From the NCBI RefSeq assembly GCF_001468225.1, contig NZ_LNRU01000005.1, forward strand, positions 372,001 through 436,000: 64,000 nucleotides of DNA, read 5' to 3'. The position numbers were made by a program, and so were the translations under genes. Origin of the DNA: Sphingopyxis sp. H053 (lineage in GTDB: Bacteria > Pseudomonadota > Alphaproteobacteria > Sphingomonadales > Sphingomonadaceae). Below the pieces are notes generated by a model. The model saw nothing but the letters and a program-made list of their open reading frames with translations. It searched no databases and was not told where the DNA came from. The stretch's first letter is position 1. Each line of letters starts with the position of its first letter. Shown one piece after another: positions 26,229 to 35,740 of the stretch.

Positions 26229-27256
26229 CGGCTGAGTGTCCTCAACAGGAAAGCGCGGAGGCGCCCGGCGCTTTCGGGGGTGAGCCGCGCCAGGATGCTG
26301 CGCGCCTTTTCGGGAATATGGTCGGTGACCTGCTCGTCATTCTCGAACACATAATGGTCGAACAGTTCGCGCCAGATCGCCTTATCCTCGGGCGGCAAGT
26401 CGCGGATCGCGAGGATCGCGTGGTTGAGCGCGACCTGCGGCTGCCCCAGCCAGGCGGGCGTGCTGCGCCACCAATAATTGACCAGCACATTGAAGTCCGC
26501 GAGCCCCTCGACATGGTGCCACCACATCGACGGGATGAAGATCGCATCGCCGGGTTCGAGTTCGATCGTCCGCGCTTCCGCCATCGCATCGACGAAGCGC
26601 GGGAAGGCCGCGAGGTCGGGCGCGTCGAAATCGACCATGCTCACCGCGCGGCCCGCGGGCGTGTTGTCGATCGGCCCGAGATAGAGGTTGCGGAACTGGT
26701 GCGGCGGGAACAGCGTGAAGCGGCGACGGCCGACGGCGCAGCAGGCGAGATTGTCGGGAAAGTCGTTATGTGCCGCGATCTTGGTGCGTGTGCCGATCCA
26801 GATGCTCTTCAGCGGATCGCGGTCGCCGAGATCGACCGAATTCGCTTCGTCGAGCCCATCGAAATGCGACGGGATGTCGATCGACGCGAGATAGACGGTG
26901 CGGTTTTCGCCCTGTTCCTCTGCCGTATCGATGCCGCCGAAGATGTCGGCGAGCTTGCCCGTCCCGATGCGGAAATTCATCTCCATTTCGGCATTGTAGA
27001 ACAGCCGGCCATCGTGGCCGGGCGCACCGATCGACACCTTGAACGGACGGTCGCGCGCATGATCGAGCAAGTAGCGCCGCGCATCGCGGGCCGAGCGCTT
27101 GCCCGCCTCGACGAGCGGCCAGTCGCTTACCAGCCCGCGAAGGACAAAGGGCTCGCGCGCGCCTTCCAGCAACGCGTCCGGCCCTGCCCCCTTATTCCAC
27201 TCACGCTCGGGCACCGGCGCGAGGCGGTCGTATATGGCGCGGTCGCGTTCAGCCAC
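26225..27256 (-). CDS. Cupin-like (JmjC-type, cupin_8) dioxygenase
   Basis: The 343-residue protein resembles JmjC-like Fe(II)/2-oxoglutarate oxygenases. His163-x-Asp165 (AAHNDFPDN) and the later His in SMWWHHVEG form the expected facial triad, and LFPPHQFRNLY is typical of the family. Homologues hydroxylate proteins or peptides. It overlaps halogenase 1 by 4 bp and SapC by 8 bp, so it is made together with them. The target is unknown; a protein of the same locus is a reasonable guess. Confidence 0.85.
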   Translation of the reverse strand: MAERDRAIYDRLAPVPEREWNKGAGPDALLEGAREPFVLRGLVSDWPLVEAGKRSARDARRYLLDHARDRPFKVSIGAPGHDGRLFYNAEMEMNFRIGTGKLADIFGGIDTAEEQGENRTVYLASIDIPSHFDGLDEANSVDLGDRDPLKSIWIGTRTKIAAHNDFPDNLACCAVGRRRFTLFPPHQFRNLYLGPIDNTPAGRAVSMVDFDAPDLAAFPRFVDAMAEARTIELEPGDAIFIPSMWWHHVEGLADFNVLVNYWWRSTPAWLGQPQVALNHAILAIRDLPPEDKAIWRELFDHYVFENDEQVTDHIPEKARSILARLTPESAGRLRAFLLRTLSR

Positions 27257-27971
27257 CGGCCAGCCTGCGGTTCTTGCGCGCGACGAGCACCGACAGCTGC
27301 GACAGCGACGCGAGCGCCATGAACATCGGCATCAAATGCCCCGCCGCGTGGAGCGCGCCGAGCGTCTCGCCGCCCAGCGCCCGCAGCTTCGCTTCGTCGA
27401 TGATGTGGAAGCCGACGAGCGAATGGATCGATCCGTCGTCGAGCGTAACTTCGAGGCTGAAGGGTTCGAGCAGGTCGTAGGCGAGCAGCGCGTCGTAGAA
27501 GGCGCCGCTCTCGCGATAGCCTTCGTCGAGATCGCCGAGCCGCCCCGCGATCTCGTCGAGATAGGGCGTCGCCATGCCGTCGGCATCGAACAGTCGGATG
27601 CCCTCGCCCGCAGCGGCGATGCGCGGGTGATCCATGTCGATATGGATTTGCCCCGGACCGTCGCCACCCGCCGGACGTCCGATCAGGAACGGCTGGATAG
27701 CGGCCGATAGCGGGCGATAGCGCGCATCCCAGCGGTCGCCGTCGAGGAACAGATTCTCGCCATTTTCGAAACCGAACATCGCCAGCGCCGAAAAATCTTC
27801 GCGCCCGGTTTCGCGGCGGAACAGGATCGGGAAATGCGCCTGCACGCGCCGGAACTCGCTCGGCACCGTCAGCGTCGCCATGATGTCGTCGCCCAGCTCC
27901 GCCCCCGCGTCGGTCCGGATGCGGAGGTCGCGGTGGGTCTTGTTGTCGAGGACGGCGTGGCGGGTCATCAA
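27249..27971 (-). CDS. SapC family protein
   Basis: The 240-residue protein has the SapC pattern: FRRVQAHFPILFRRE, ALAMFGFENGENLFLD and a C-terminal DGSIHSLVGFHIIDE. No signal peptide or membrane segment is seen. The name comes from a Campylobacter S-layer locus, but the biochemical role is unknown. In alphaproteobacteria the gene recurs next to TonB receptors and halogenases, as here. GGAAAGGAA precedes two adjacent ATG codons, so the start is 27971 or 27968. It overlaps the cupin gene by 8 bp. Confidence 0.85.
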   Translation of the reverse strand: MMTRHAVLDNKTHRDLRIRTDAGAELGDDIMATLTVPSEFRRVQAHFPILFRRETGREDFSALAMFGFENGENLFLDGDRWDARYRPLSAAIQPFLIGRPAGGDGPGQIHIDMDHPRIAAAGEGIRLFDADGMATPYLDEIAGRLGDLDEGYRESGAFYDALLAYDLLEPFSLEVTLDDGSIHSLVGFHIIDEAKLRALGGETLGALHAAGHLMPMFMALASLSQLSVLVARKNRRLAGG

Positions 27972-27980
27972 ATTCCTTTC

Positions 27981-29507
27981 CTATCGCGCGGCGGCTTGGG
28001 CACCGGGTCCGAGAGCGTCGAGATAGTCGCGATTGGCGGGCAGCGCCGCGGCGAGCGCGCGCGCGCGCTGCCGGTTCTCGGCGAGCAAGGCGGCCGCGCG
28101 CTCGCTCGCGGGCAGATCGGCGGGCACCGGATAGCCCATGCCATAGAGGATATATTGGTGGCTTTCGGCCGAGAAAATCTCGTCGACGCGCGGGAAATCC
28201 CATGCCGACGGCGGCTGGTCGCGCCACAGCGCCAGCATCTCCGTCAGGCGCGGCGGCATCTGCGCGGGGTCGCGCTGGGCCAGCCAATAGGGCTCTTCGC
28301 GCCGGCTGAGCGCATAGTGGAGCTTGAGGAACTCGACGATGCGATCCCAGCGATAGCGGAACAGGTCGTTGAAGCGGTCGGCGTGGATCGGCATGGCCGC
28401 GCGGCGGGCCGGAAAATTGTCGATGAGCGCCTTCAGCGACAATTCGATCATCACGATCGCCGATGCCTCGAGCGGTTCTATAAAGCCCGCCGACAGGCCG
28501 ACGGCGACGCAATTGCCTTCCCAGAAACGCGCCCGGTGCCCGGTCGGAAAGGTCAGGCGCCGTGCCGGAACTTCGGGCGCATCAGGCAGGACGCGCGCGA
28601 TATAGGCGCGCAGGGTCGCCTCGGCCGCATCGTCGTCCATGAAGCGGCTGGCATAGACGCAGCCGATGCCGCGGCGTCCCGGCAGGCCGATGTCCCAGAT
28701 CCAGCCGGCGGCATGCGCGGTCGACACCGTCTGCGACGCGATGGCGCTGCCCGGCGCGACCGGAACCTGCGCCGCGAGCGCGCGGTCGTTAAACAGGATA
28801 TCGCCGCGATCGATCCACCCGACGCCCAGATGATTGCCAATCAGCAGCGATGCATGGCCGCTGCAATCGATGAACAGGTCGCCCGCAATATCGCCGTTCT
28901 GGCGTGTCGCCACCGATGCGATGCCGCCCGCACCGTCGCGCGCCACATCGACGACATGGTCCGATATGTGGCGCACCCCGAGCCGCTGCACCGCATGCAT
29001 CGCAAGCAGGTCCGCGAACTTGCCGGCGTCGAGGTGATAGGCGTAATTCGCCGCGCCCTGATAGTCGGGCATCGCGCGTTGGCGCGGCGCGAGATCGAGA
29101 TCGCAAACATGCGCCTGCGCGGTCATCGCCGCCGCGAACGGCAGCTCGGGCGCCCCCGTCTGCCAGGCCGCGAGCAGTTCGGCAGTCGGTGCGGCGGGAG
29201 GCAGCGTGAACGGGTGCAGATAACGGTCGCCCTCGGCGCCGGTTACCCAGCCGTCGAACCGCGACCCCTGTTTGAACGATCCGTCGCACGCGGCGAGAAA
29301 TTCGGCCTCGCCGATCCCGATCGATGCCAGTGTCGCACGCATCGTCGGCCAGGTTCCCTCGCCGACGCCGATCGTCGGGATATCGGGCGCCTCGATCAGC
29401 GTGACGTCGAGCTTTGCGGCGCGAGGCGCACTGGCGAGAAGGCAAGCCGCGAGCCATCCGGCGGTGCCGCCGCCCACGATGACAACCCTCTCGATCGCGC
29501 TATTCAT
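27981..29507 (-). CDS. Flavin-dependent tryptophan-halogenase family protein (copy 2, altered motif)
   Basis: The protein has 508 residues with FAD-binding GGGTAGW (12-18), Lys79 in GSFKQGS and [13 protein letters not shown] as in halogenase 1. The diagnostic W-x-W-x-I-P is W269-I-W271-D-I-G274 here, so the proline is replaced by glycine. It is diverged from copy 1 and not a recent duplicate. It is the first gene after the TonB receptor and ends 9 bp before SapC. It may halogenate a different substrate, or have lost halogenase activity while keeping FAD chemistry. Confidence 0.87.
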   Translation of the reverse strand: MNSAIERVVIVGGGTAGWLAACLLASAPRAAKLDVTLIEAPDIPTIGVGEGTWPTMRATLASIGIGEAEFLAACDGSFKQGSRFDGWVTGAEGDRYLHPFTLPPAAPTAELLAAWQTGAPELPFAAAMTAQAHVCDLDLAPRQRAMPDYQGAANYAYHLDAGKFADLLAMHAVQRLGVRHISDHVVDVARDGAGGIASVATRQNGDIAGDLFIDCSGHASLLIGNHLGVGWIDRGDILFNDRALAAQVPVAPGSAIASQTVSTAHAAGWIWDIGLPGRRGIGCVYASRFMDDDAAEATLRAYIARVLPDAPEVPARRLTFPTGHRARFWEGNCVAVGLSAGFIEPLEASAIVMIELSLKALIDNFPARRAAMPIHADRFNDLFRYRWDRIVEFLKLHYALSRREEPYWLAQRDPAQMPPRLTEMLALWRDQPPSAWDFPRVDEIFSAESHQYILYGMGYPVPADLPASERAAALLAENRQRARALAAALPANRDYLDALGPGAQAAAR

Positions 29508-29612
29508 TACCGTCGATCCTAAGCCAACCCACCGCCGCCGTCACGCAAAAGAGCCGCACCCCGAAAGGTGCGACCCTCTTGCCTGCGACCCGGCGAAAGT
29601 GGCCCACCCGCC

Positions 29613-32600
29613 TTAGAAGCTGAACCTGACCCCCGCCGCGTAGCGGGCGAAGCCCGGCTGTACGAAGGTGACATTATTCTTGTGCCGCGTGTGGCCCCGC
29701 CGTCCCTCGCCGGTCAGATTGATCGCCTCGACAAAGGCGGTGAGGCCGGGGATGAACTCATAGCTGGCGCTGGCGTCGATCTGCCAATATTCCTCAATAT
29801 AGGTCGGGTTCGGACCCGAACCTTGAAGGAACTCGTCGCGCCAGTTCCACGCGACACGCGCCTGGAGGCCGTTCTTGTCATAATAAGCGACCGCGTTGGC
29901 GCTGTCGCTGAGCCCCGTCAGCGCGAACTGGGGAACCGCCACCGCCGCAGGCTTCGTATTGTCATAGGTCGCGTCACCGTTGACGATCGTATAGTTCAGG
30001 ATCACGCCAAAGCCCGTGTCCCAGAAACTGTGCTGGAGCGCGAACTCCCACCCCTCGATTGTCGCGGTCTGATCGCTGTTGACCGGCGTCGTGATCTCGA
30101 AATTGACCTCCGGATCGCCCGGCGCGGCAAGGATGGTATTACCGCTCACCGTACCGGGGAAATTGTTGAGGATATACTGGCGGATATCCCCGACCGTCGG
30201 GTTCGGCGGGAGCGCCGCGAGCGCCGCCTGCCACCGCGGGCCGTTCACCGGGGTCGTAATCCCGGGCGCGCTATAGTCGATGCGCGTCGAGGATATGAAA
30301 TTGCTGACATCCTTATGGAAATATCCAGCCGAGACATAGCTTGTCGGTGCGTAATACCATTCGGCCGACAGATCGATATTCTTCGACTTGTACGGGATCA
30401 AACCGGGGTTACCCAGTGCGCCCGTGCCGCCGCCCACGCGGAACAGCGTATCGAGCGATCGCCCGCCCTGCATACTGGCATAGTCGGCGCGCGTGATCGT
30501 GTGGCTGTACGACGCACGCAGCTTCACATTTTCCATCGGCGAGACGTCGAGGTCAAACGCGGGCAGCCAATTATTGTACGACCCTTTGAAACGCGTGAAC
30601 TGCTCATCGGGCGAAAAAATGACATTGAATTCATTCTCGCCCACCCAGGTGGTGGTCACGGGCACCGGCACCAGCGCCGACGATGCGATATCGGTCGTTT
30701 CGTAACGGATACCCGCGACGAAATGCGCCGGGTTCTGGAAAAGATCGAACACGGTCGCGACCTGCAGATAGGGCGCCAGGGTTTTTTCGGAGATGCGCCG
30801 GTCGGTATTGAATTCCGCAAGGCAGGTTCCCGGCTGGGCCGTGCCCGTCGCGGGGTTGCTGCACGACTGGTAATTCTGCTCGATCAGACCGGCCATGCGC
30901 TCGAAATCGAAGGTGTAGAAGCTCTGGATCATGCCGTCGCGGGCGAGACCCGGGAATTTGTCGGGAAGCGTCACGAGCGAGAAGATGTCGTCGGGAATAT
31001 CCGAAGCCGGGCCCGCCCCGCCCCACGTATCGTCGTTCTGGATCGTGCCGAATGCCGAGCGAACTTTGCTGTCGACATAGGAAACGCCGAAATCGATGCT
31101 GTCGAGGAAACCGCCGTCATGGTCGTATTTGCCGCGGAGCTGGACCTGGTCGATCCGGTTCCGGAAATAGGCGTTGCGAAACGCATTGCCGGTCGGCGTG
31201 ATCAGCGCGGCATTCAGCGGATCGATCCCCGGATGCATCCCATAGGAGATGACCGGCAGATCATTTTCGAAATTGATCGTCTGGTTGGCGACACCGAAAA
31301 CGGCATTGCCCAGCGACATGCTCGATCCGAAATTGTTGACCGGCTTCACTTCGGCGGTCGAATGATGCGCGTCGAGTTCGACCGTTACGCCGTCCGGGCC
31401 CTTCCATTCGAGATTGAAGCCCAGCGAATTATTCTCCGCCCGGTTTTCCTGAAGCGCGCCGCTGTAGGACAGATCCTTGCCGACCTGGCAGTTGTTCGGC
31501 GGCGCCGGCGACGGCGCCGAGCAACCCGGGTCGGGCGGTCCAAAGCGCTCGGTGTAGAAGAGCGGACCCGCGACCGGACCATCGGTCCACGCGCTCGACG
31601 TGTCGCCATGGTTGAACCACACGCCGACATTGCTGTTCCGCGTTTCGACGGTGTTGCGCGAATAGATATAATCGACCGTCGCGGTCAGATTGTCGGTCGG
31701 TCGAAATTGCAGCACCGCCTGGCCGTTGATGCGTTCGCGGTCGATGTCGTTGAGATCATAGGATGCGTTCTGCGGCACCTGATAGACGTCGGTCGGATCG
31801 GGCCGGTTGGTGATGTTCGCAGCGCCCCCCGTACCCGGCTGCGCCAGCGAACCCCAATTATTCTCGCTGCCAAGATAACCGTCGCGATAGCCCACATTGG
31901 CCGAGTTCGTGCTCGATTTGCGCTTCTGGTAAGAGCCCGCGATCATGATGCCGATTGTGTCATCGGCAAAGGTCGTGCTGACGATCCCCGAGATTTCGGG
32001 GGTGATCGGGTTGCCCTCGTTACGCGAGGTATCATACACGCCCTTGACGGCGAGGCTGCCCCGCAGCCCCGGATTGTCGAGGGGGCGCGGGGTGCGAATG
32101 TTGATGGTCGAACCGATGCCGCCCGATTCGATCGTCGCACGGCCGCTCTTGTAGACCTCGACGCCCGCTATGCCTTCCGACGCGAGGTTAGCGAAGTCGA
32201 ACGAGCGCGACGATGGCGCGCTGCCGCCGTCGCCGATGGTCGCAGTCGGCACCTGGCGACCGTTGACCGTCACAAGGTTGAATTCCGGCCCGAAGCCGCG
32301 GACCGTCACCAGCGAACCTTCGCCATTGTTACGGTCGATAGACACGCCGGTGATGCGCTGCAGCGATTCGGCGAGGTTGGTATCGGGGAATTTTCCGATG
32401 TCTTCGGCCGAGATCGCGTCGACGACGCCCTGCGCCTCGCGCTTAATGTCGGCCGATGCGGCAAGGCTGGCGCGGATACCCGTCACGACGATCTCGTCGC
32501 CGTTCACTTCGCCCTCGGCCGGCGCCTCCTGCGCGGCGGCCGCTTGCGCCATGCCCATCAAGGACAGCGCCGACGTGCCGACCAGAAATTTGCCCAGCCA

Positions 32601-32621
32601 CTGCTTTTGAGACGCCCGCAT
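29613..32621 (-). CDS. Large TonB-dependent receptor, probable carbohydrate importer
   Basis: The 1002-residue receptor has a signal peptide ending near MAQAAAAQ, a TonB-box region GDEIVVTGIRASL, a plug domain (VEVYKSGRATIESGGIGSTI) and a barrel ending in GVRFSF with the terminal Phe needed for outer-membrane insertion. The ASADIKREAQGVVDAISAED segment is typical of carbohydrate-locus receptors in sphingomonads and Caulobacter. GGGAGGA precedes the ATG. Two AACGTT operator sites lie just upstream. It heads the halogenase-SapC-cupin-halogenase gene series and probably imports the glycoside hydrolysed by the GH3 enzyme. Confidence 0.94.
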   Translation of the reverse strand: MRASQKQWLGKFLVGTSALSLMGMAQAAAAQEAPAEGEVNGDEIVVTGIRASLAASADIKREAQGVVDAISAEDIGKFPDTNLAESLQRITGVSIDRNNGEGSLVTVRGFGPEFNLVTVNGRQVPTATIGDGGSAPSSRSFDFANLASEGIAGVEVYKSGRATIESGGIGSTINIRTPRPLDNPGLRGSLAVKGVYDTSRNEGNPITPEISGIVSTTFADDTIGIMIAGSYQKRKSSTNSANVGYRDGYLGSENNWGSLAQPGTGGAANITNRPDPTDVYQVPQNASYDLNDIDRERINGQAVLQFRPTDNLTATVDYIYSRNTVETRNSNVGVWFNHGDTSSAWTDGPVAGPLFYTERFGPPDPGCSAPSPAPPNNCQVGKDLSYSGALQENRAENNSLGFNLEWKGPDGVTVELDAHHSTAEVKPVNNFGSSMSLGNAVFGVANQTINFENDLPVISYGMHPGIDPLNAALITPTGNAFRNAYFRNRIDQVQLRGKYDHDGGFLDSIDFGVSYVDSKVRSAFGTIQNDDTWGGAGPASDIPDDIFSLVTLPDKFPGLARDGMIQSFYTFDFERMAGLIEQNYQSCSNPATGTAQPGTCLAEFNTDRRISEKTLAPYLQVATVFDLFQNPAHFVAGIRYETTDIASSALVPVPVTTTWVGENEFNVIFSPDEQFTRFKGSYNNWLPAFDLDVSPMENVKLRASYSHTITRADYASMQGGRSLDTLFRVGGGTGALGNPGLIPYKSKNIDLSAEWYYAPTSYVSAGYFHKDVSNFISSTRIDYSAPGITTPVNGPRWQAALAALPPNPTVGDIRQYILNNFPGTVSGNTILAAPGDPEVNFEITTPVNSDQTATIEGWEFALQHSFWDTGFGVILNYTIVNGDATYDNTKPAAVAVPQFALTGLSDSANAVAYYDKNGLQARVAWNWRDEFLQGSGPNPTYIEEYWQIDASASYEFIPGLTAFVEAINLTGEGRRGHTRHKNNVTFVQPGFARYAAGVRFSF

Positions 32622-32666
32622 CCCATTCCTCCCAAATAGCCGCTCTTTTTTGGCGGCATTCCCGTT

Positions 32667-32698
32667 ATGTGAACGTTATCTAAATGGGAACGTTCTCA
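32667..32698. promoter_or_regulatory. Two tandem LacI-type operators upstream of the TonB receptor
   Basis: ATGTGAACGTTATC (32667-32680, identical to 22310-22323) is followed by TGGGAACGTTCTCA (32685-32698). The AACGTT centres are 17-18 bp apart, and the first site begins 46 bp before the ATG. The two sites probably serve the LacI regulator encoded at 23566-24630. Confidence 0.65.
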
Positions 32699-32788
32699 TT
32701 GTCAACGCATCGGCTGTGGCATTTCGGTCACAATATTACAGATTCTGCGCCGCAAACGTATGCGACATAATAAGCGCGAAGTCCGCGA

Positions 32789-33679
32789 TCAGCGGCTCCA
32801 GCGCGCAAAAATCGCGGTCGGGAGCAGCAATCCCCGCCCCTCTTCGCGCACCGCGAGTTCGCCGCATTCGACCTTGCCGGGCAGGTCGGCGAAAAGCTGC
32901 GCCAGCAACTCGCCGATCGCGAGCGCCGACATGCGGACGGCATAGACGGTCAGGAACAGCGCCCGGCTGTCTTCGTCGAGCAACTGGCGGCAGTCGGTGA
33001 GCAAGGGCGCCAACCCCTCCTCGATCTGCCAGCGTTCGCCGGTCGGGCCGCGGCCGAATTTGGGCGGATCGAGCAGGATCGCGTCGTAGCGCTTCTCGCG
33101 CCGGACCTCACGCGCGGTGAATTTGCCTGCATCGTCGAGGATCCATCGCACCGGCTTGTCGGCCATATCCGCGAGCGCGGCATTCTCGCGCGCCTGCCCC
33201 ACCGACTTCTTCGACGCATCGACATGCGTGACCGATGCGCCCACCGCGGCGAGAGCCTGGCTGCCGACACCGGTGTAGCCGAACAGGTTCAGGAAGGCGG
33301 GGTCCGCCTTGTCGGCGACGCGTTCGCGCAGCCAGTCCCATACCGGCGCCATGTCGGGGAAAAAGCCGAGGTGGCGAAAGGGCGTGCACTGCGCGGTGAA
33401 GCGCGTTTCGCGCCATGCGAGCGGCCAGCCTTCGGCGGGCACGGGCTTGTTATAATACCAGCGGCCGCCGCCATCGTCGTCCGACGCGGGGATGAATTCA
33501 CCGTCTGCCGCTTCCCATTCGCTCGCAGGCAGCGCGGGCGCCCACATCGCCTGCGGTTCGGGGCGGATGAAGCGATAGCGGCCATAGCGTTCGAGCTTGC
33601 GCCCATTGCCGCTGTCGACCAGTCCATAATCGTCCCACGCCTCACCGACGAGCGTGACGAGGGGCAGAAGATCAGCCAC
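32789..33679 (-). CDS. Class I SAM-dependent methyltransferase (RlmI/RlmL-like fold)
   Basis: The protein has 296 residues from GTG at 33679, which overlaps the thrC stop by 8 bp and has GGAAG upstream; an ATG at 33700 would add seven residues. The SAM site is NLFGYTGVGSQALAA, and DPPKFGRGP is the catalytic-type motif of the COG1092-like rRNA methyltransferases. The usual N-terminal PUA domain is missing, so the target may be RNA or something else. It is the last gene after the cytochrome oxidase and thrC genes. Confidence 0.83.
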   Translation of the reverse strand: MADLLPLVTLVGEAWDDYGLVDSGNGRKLERYGRYRFIRPEPQAMWAPALPASEWEAADGEFIPASDDDGGGRWYYNKPVPAEGWPLAWRETRFTAQCTPFRHLGFFPDMAPVWDWLRERVADKADPAFLNLFGYTGVGSQALAAVGASVTHVDASKKSVGQARENAALADMADKPVRWILDDAGKFTAREVRREKRYDAILLDPPKFGRGPTGERWQIEEGLAPLLTDCRQLLDEDSRALFLTVYAVRMSALAIGELLAQLFADLPGKVECGELAVREEGRGLLLPTAIFARWSR

Positions 33680-35069
33680 GCGCCGCTTCCGCGAGGACAA
33701 AGGCCTTCACCGCGTCATAGTCGCCGGGCAGGCGCGTATAACGTTCCTCGCGGTCGAACAGATTGCCGAGCCGCGCGGGGAGCGGCGGGCGCACGCCGGT
33801 CGCGCGTTCGACGGCTTCGCGGAACTTTGCCGGATGCGCGGTCGCGAGCGTGACAATGGGAATATCGGCATCGATGTCGAGCGCGCGCGCCGCCGCGAGG
33901 CCGACCGCGCTGTGCGGATCGATGATCTGCCCGCCATGTTCCTGCGCCCAGCGCAGCGCGAGCGCCATCGCGTCGCCGTCGATGCTCGCGCTCGAAAACA
34001 GCCCGCGCGCGCCGGCAAGCATGTCGGCGGGGATCGTCATCGCGCGGCTCTTGTCGAACTCGCCCATCATGCCGGTGATCGCCGCGCCGTCGCGCCCCGC
34101 GAGGTCGAACAGCAGCCGTTCGAAATTGCTGCTGACCTGAATGTCCATGCTGGGCGTCGCGGTCGCGGTGACCGTGCCCGCGCTATAGTCGCCGCGGGTC
34201 AGCGCGCGGTGGAGGATGTCGTTGACGTTCGTCGCGACGACGAGCTTTACGATCGGCAGCCCCATCTGCGCCGCGACATAGCCCGCGAACACATCGCCGA
34301 AATTGCCCGTGGGGACGCTGAACGCGATCGGACGATCGGGCCCGCCGAGACGGACCGCGGCGTAGAAATAATAGACGACCTGCGCCATCAGCCGCGCCCA
34401 GTTGATGCTGTTCACCGCCGACAGCGTGACCTGGCCGCGCGCTTCCTCGTCGCCGAACAGTCGCTTCACCATCGCCTGCGCGTCGTCGAAGCTGCCGTCG
34501 ATCGCGATATTGTGGACGTTCGGGGCGAGCACCGTCGTCATCTGGCGGCGCTGGACGTCGCTGACGCGGCCCTCGGGATGGAGCATGAAGATCTGGATGT
34601 GCTCGCGCCCTGCAACCGCCTCGATCGCCGCCGATCCGGTATCGCCCGAGGTCGCGCCGACGATCGTGATGTTCGTATCGCCGCCGGCGAGGAATTTCTC
34701 GAACAGTTCGCCGAGCAGCTGCAGCGCAACGTCCTTGAACGCGAGCGTCGGGCCGTGGAACAGTTCGAGCAGCCAGTGGCGATGATCGAGCTGGACGAGC
34801 GGGGTTACCGCATCGTGGCTGAAGCGGCCATAGGCAGCGCGGCAAAGCTCGCGCAATTCGTTCTCGGCCAGCACGCCCTCGACGAAGGGCCGCATGATCC
34901 GCACCGCGGTTTCGGCATAGTCGAGCCCCGCTAGCGCACGGATGTCCTCGATCGACATCTGCGGCCATTTCGCCGGCACATAGAGGCCGCCGTCGCTGGC
35001 AAGACCGGCCAGCGTTGCGGCACGAAAGTCGAGGGTCGGCGCAGAGCCGCGGGTGCTGATATAGTCCAT
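33672..35069 (-). CDS. thrC: Threonine synthase
   Basis: The 465-residue PLP enzyme converts O-phosphohomoserine to threonine, the last step of threonine synthesis. The start MDYISTRG is canonical for the longer bacterial form. PLP lysine lies in PTLAFKDVALQLLG, and ATSGDTGSAA binds the cofactor phosphate. Its position downstream of SURF1 in the cytochrome oxidase operon is a known alphaproteobacterial arrangement. Only 26 bp separate it from SURF1. Confidence 0.97.
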   Translation of the reverse strand: MDYISTRGSAPTLDFRAATLAGLASDGGLYVPAKWPQMSIEDIRALAGLDYAETAVRIMRPFVEGVLAENELRELCRAAYGRFSHDAVTPLVQLDHRHWLLELFHGPTLAFKDVALQLLGELFEKFLAGGDTNITIVGATSGDTGSAAIEAVAGREHIQIFMLHPEGRVSDVQRRQMTTVLAPNVHNIAIDGSFDDAQAMVKRLFGDEEARGQVTLSAVNSINWARLMAQVVYYFYAAVRLGGPDRPIAFSVPTGNFGDVFAGYVAAQMGLPIVKLVVATNVNDILHRALTRGDYSAGTVTATATPSMDIQVSSNFERLLFDLAGRDGAAITGMMGEFDKSRAMTIPADMLAGARGLFSSASIDGDAMALALRWAQEHGGQIIDPHSAVGLAAARALDIDADIPIVTLATAHPAKFREAVERATGVRPPLPARLGNLFDREERYTRLPGDYDAVKAFVLAEAARG

Positions 35070-35095
35070 GACGAAATGCGCCTAGCGGCGCGCCG

Positions 35096-35740
35096 TCACG
35101 GCTGCAAGCGGCGGCGGACCGCGAGGATGTAGATAATCAGCGCCACGATCGCGAAGAAGAACCATTGAAAGGCATAGGCAAGGTGATTGTTCGGCGTATC
35201 ATCGGCCGATGGCACCGCGCTGGCCCGCAATCCCGCGACCGGTTGATCGGCGATCAGCATCGCACGCGCGGGCATCGCCTTGCCCATCGCGCGCTCCATC
35301 ACCGTCGGCTGTTCGGGGCCGGGAACGATCGTCCCCTGCACCGTTCCGCCCGTCCATTTGGGCGGCGTGAAATTGTCGCCGATCCCGACATCGACAAGCA
35401 CGCCCGGCCCTTCGGCGCCGGTGCGGCAATCGGCGATCATCCGGATGCCCGACTGGCCCTTGATGTCGGTGCCGCTGCGCGGATCCCAGCGCACGGGTTC
35501 GAGGCAGACGATGCTGCTCTTGCGATAGAGCATGGCGTCGGGAACGGGCGGCAGCTCGGGATAGGCGACCATCGACGACATCGCCACATTGCGCTGGAAC
35601 AGCGCAATCAGCGCTTCCTTCTCGCTCTTGCGCTGCAGCTGCCAGACGCCGAGCGCGATCATCGCCGCGACCGCGGCGAGCACAAGCAGGGTCGGGATCA
35701 GCGGCCAGCGCCGCGTCGGCTGTTGGGCTGGTTCAGTCAT
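35096..35740 (-). CDS. SURF1 family cytochrome oxidase assembly protein
   Basis: The protein has 214 residues with a transmembrane helix at each end (LIPTLLVLAAVAAMIALGVW near the N-terminus, WFFFAIVALIIYIL at the C-terminus) and a periplasmic loop between them, the standard SURF1 layout. SURF1 helps insert haem a into subunit I. The start at 35740 overlaps the DUF983 gene by 8 bp; the longer upstream reading is an off-frame artefact. It sits directly in the cta operon, which supports the role. Confidence 0.93.
   Translation of the reverse strand: MTEPAQQPTRRWPLIPTLLVLAAVAAMIALGVWQLQRKSEKEALIALFQRNVAMSSMVAYPELPPVPDAMLYRKSSIVCLEPVRWDPRSGTDIKGQSGIRMIADCRTGAEGPGVLVDVGIGDNFTPPKWTGGTVQGTIVPGPEQPTVMERAMGKAMPARAMLIADQPVAGLRASAVPSADDTPNNHLAYAFQWFFFAIVALIIYILAVRRRLQP

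Noticed and set aside
24726..29507. Halogenases as part of an antibiotic gene cluster
   Set aside because: No PKS, NRPS, prenyltransferase or other biosynthetic genes nearby; neighbours are sugar-use genes and a TonB receptor.
29568..32639. Open frame of 1023 codons opposite the large TonB receptor
   Set aside because: It mirrors the receptor gene; long antisense frames are common in GC-rich DNA. Its product is Arg/Asp-rich with no domain, and the receptor is certain.
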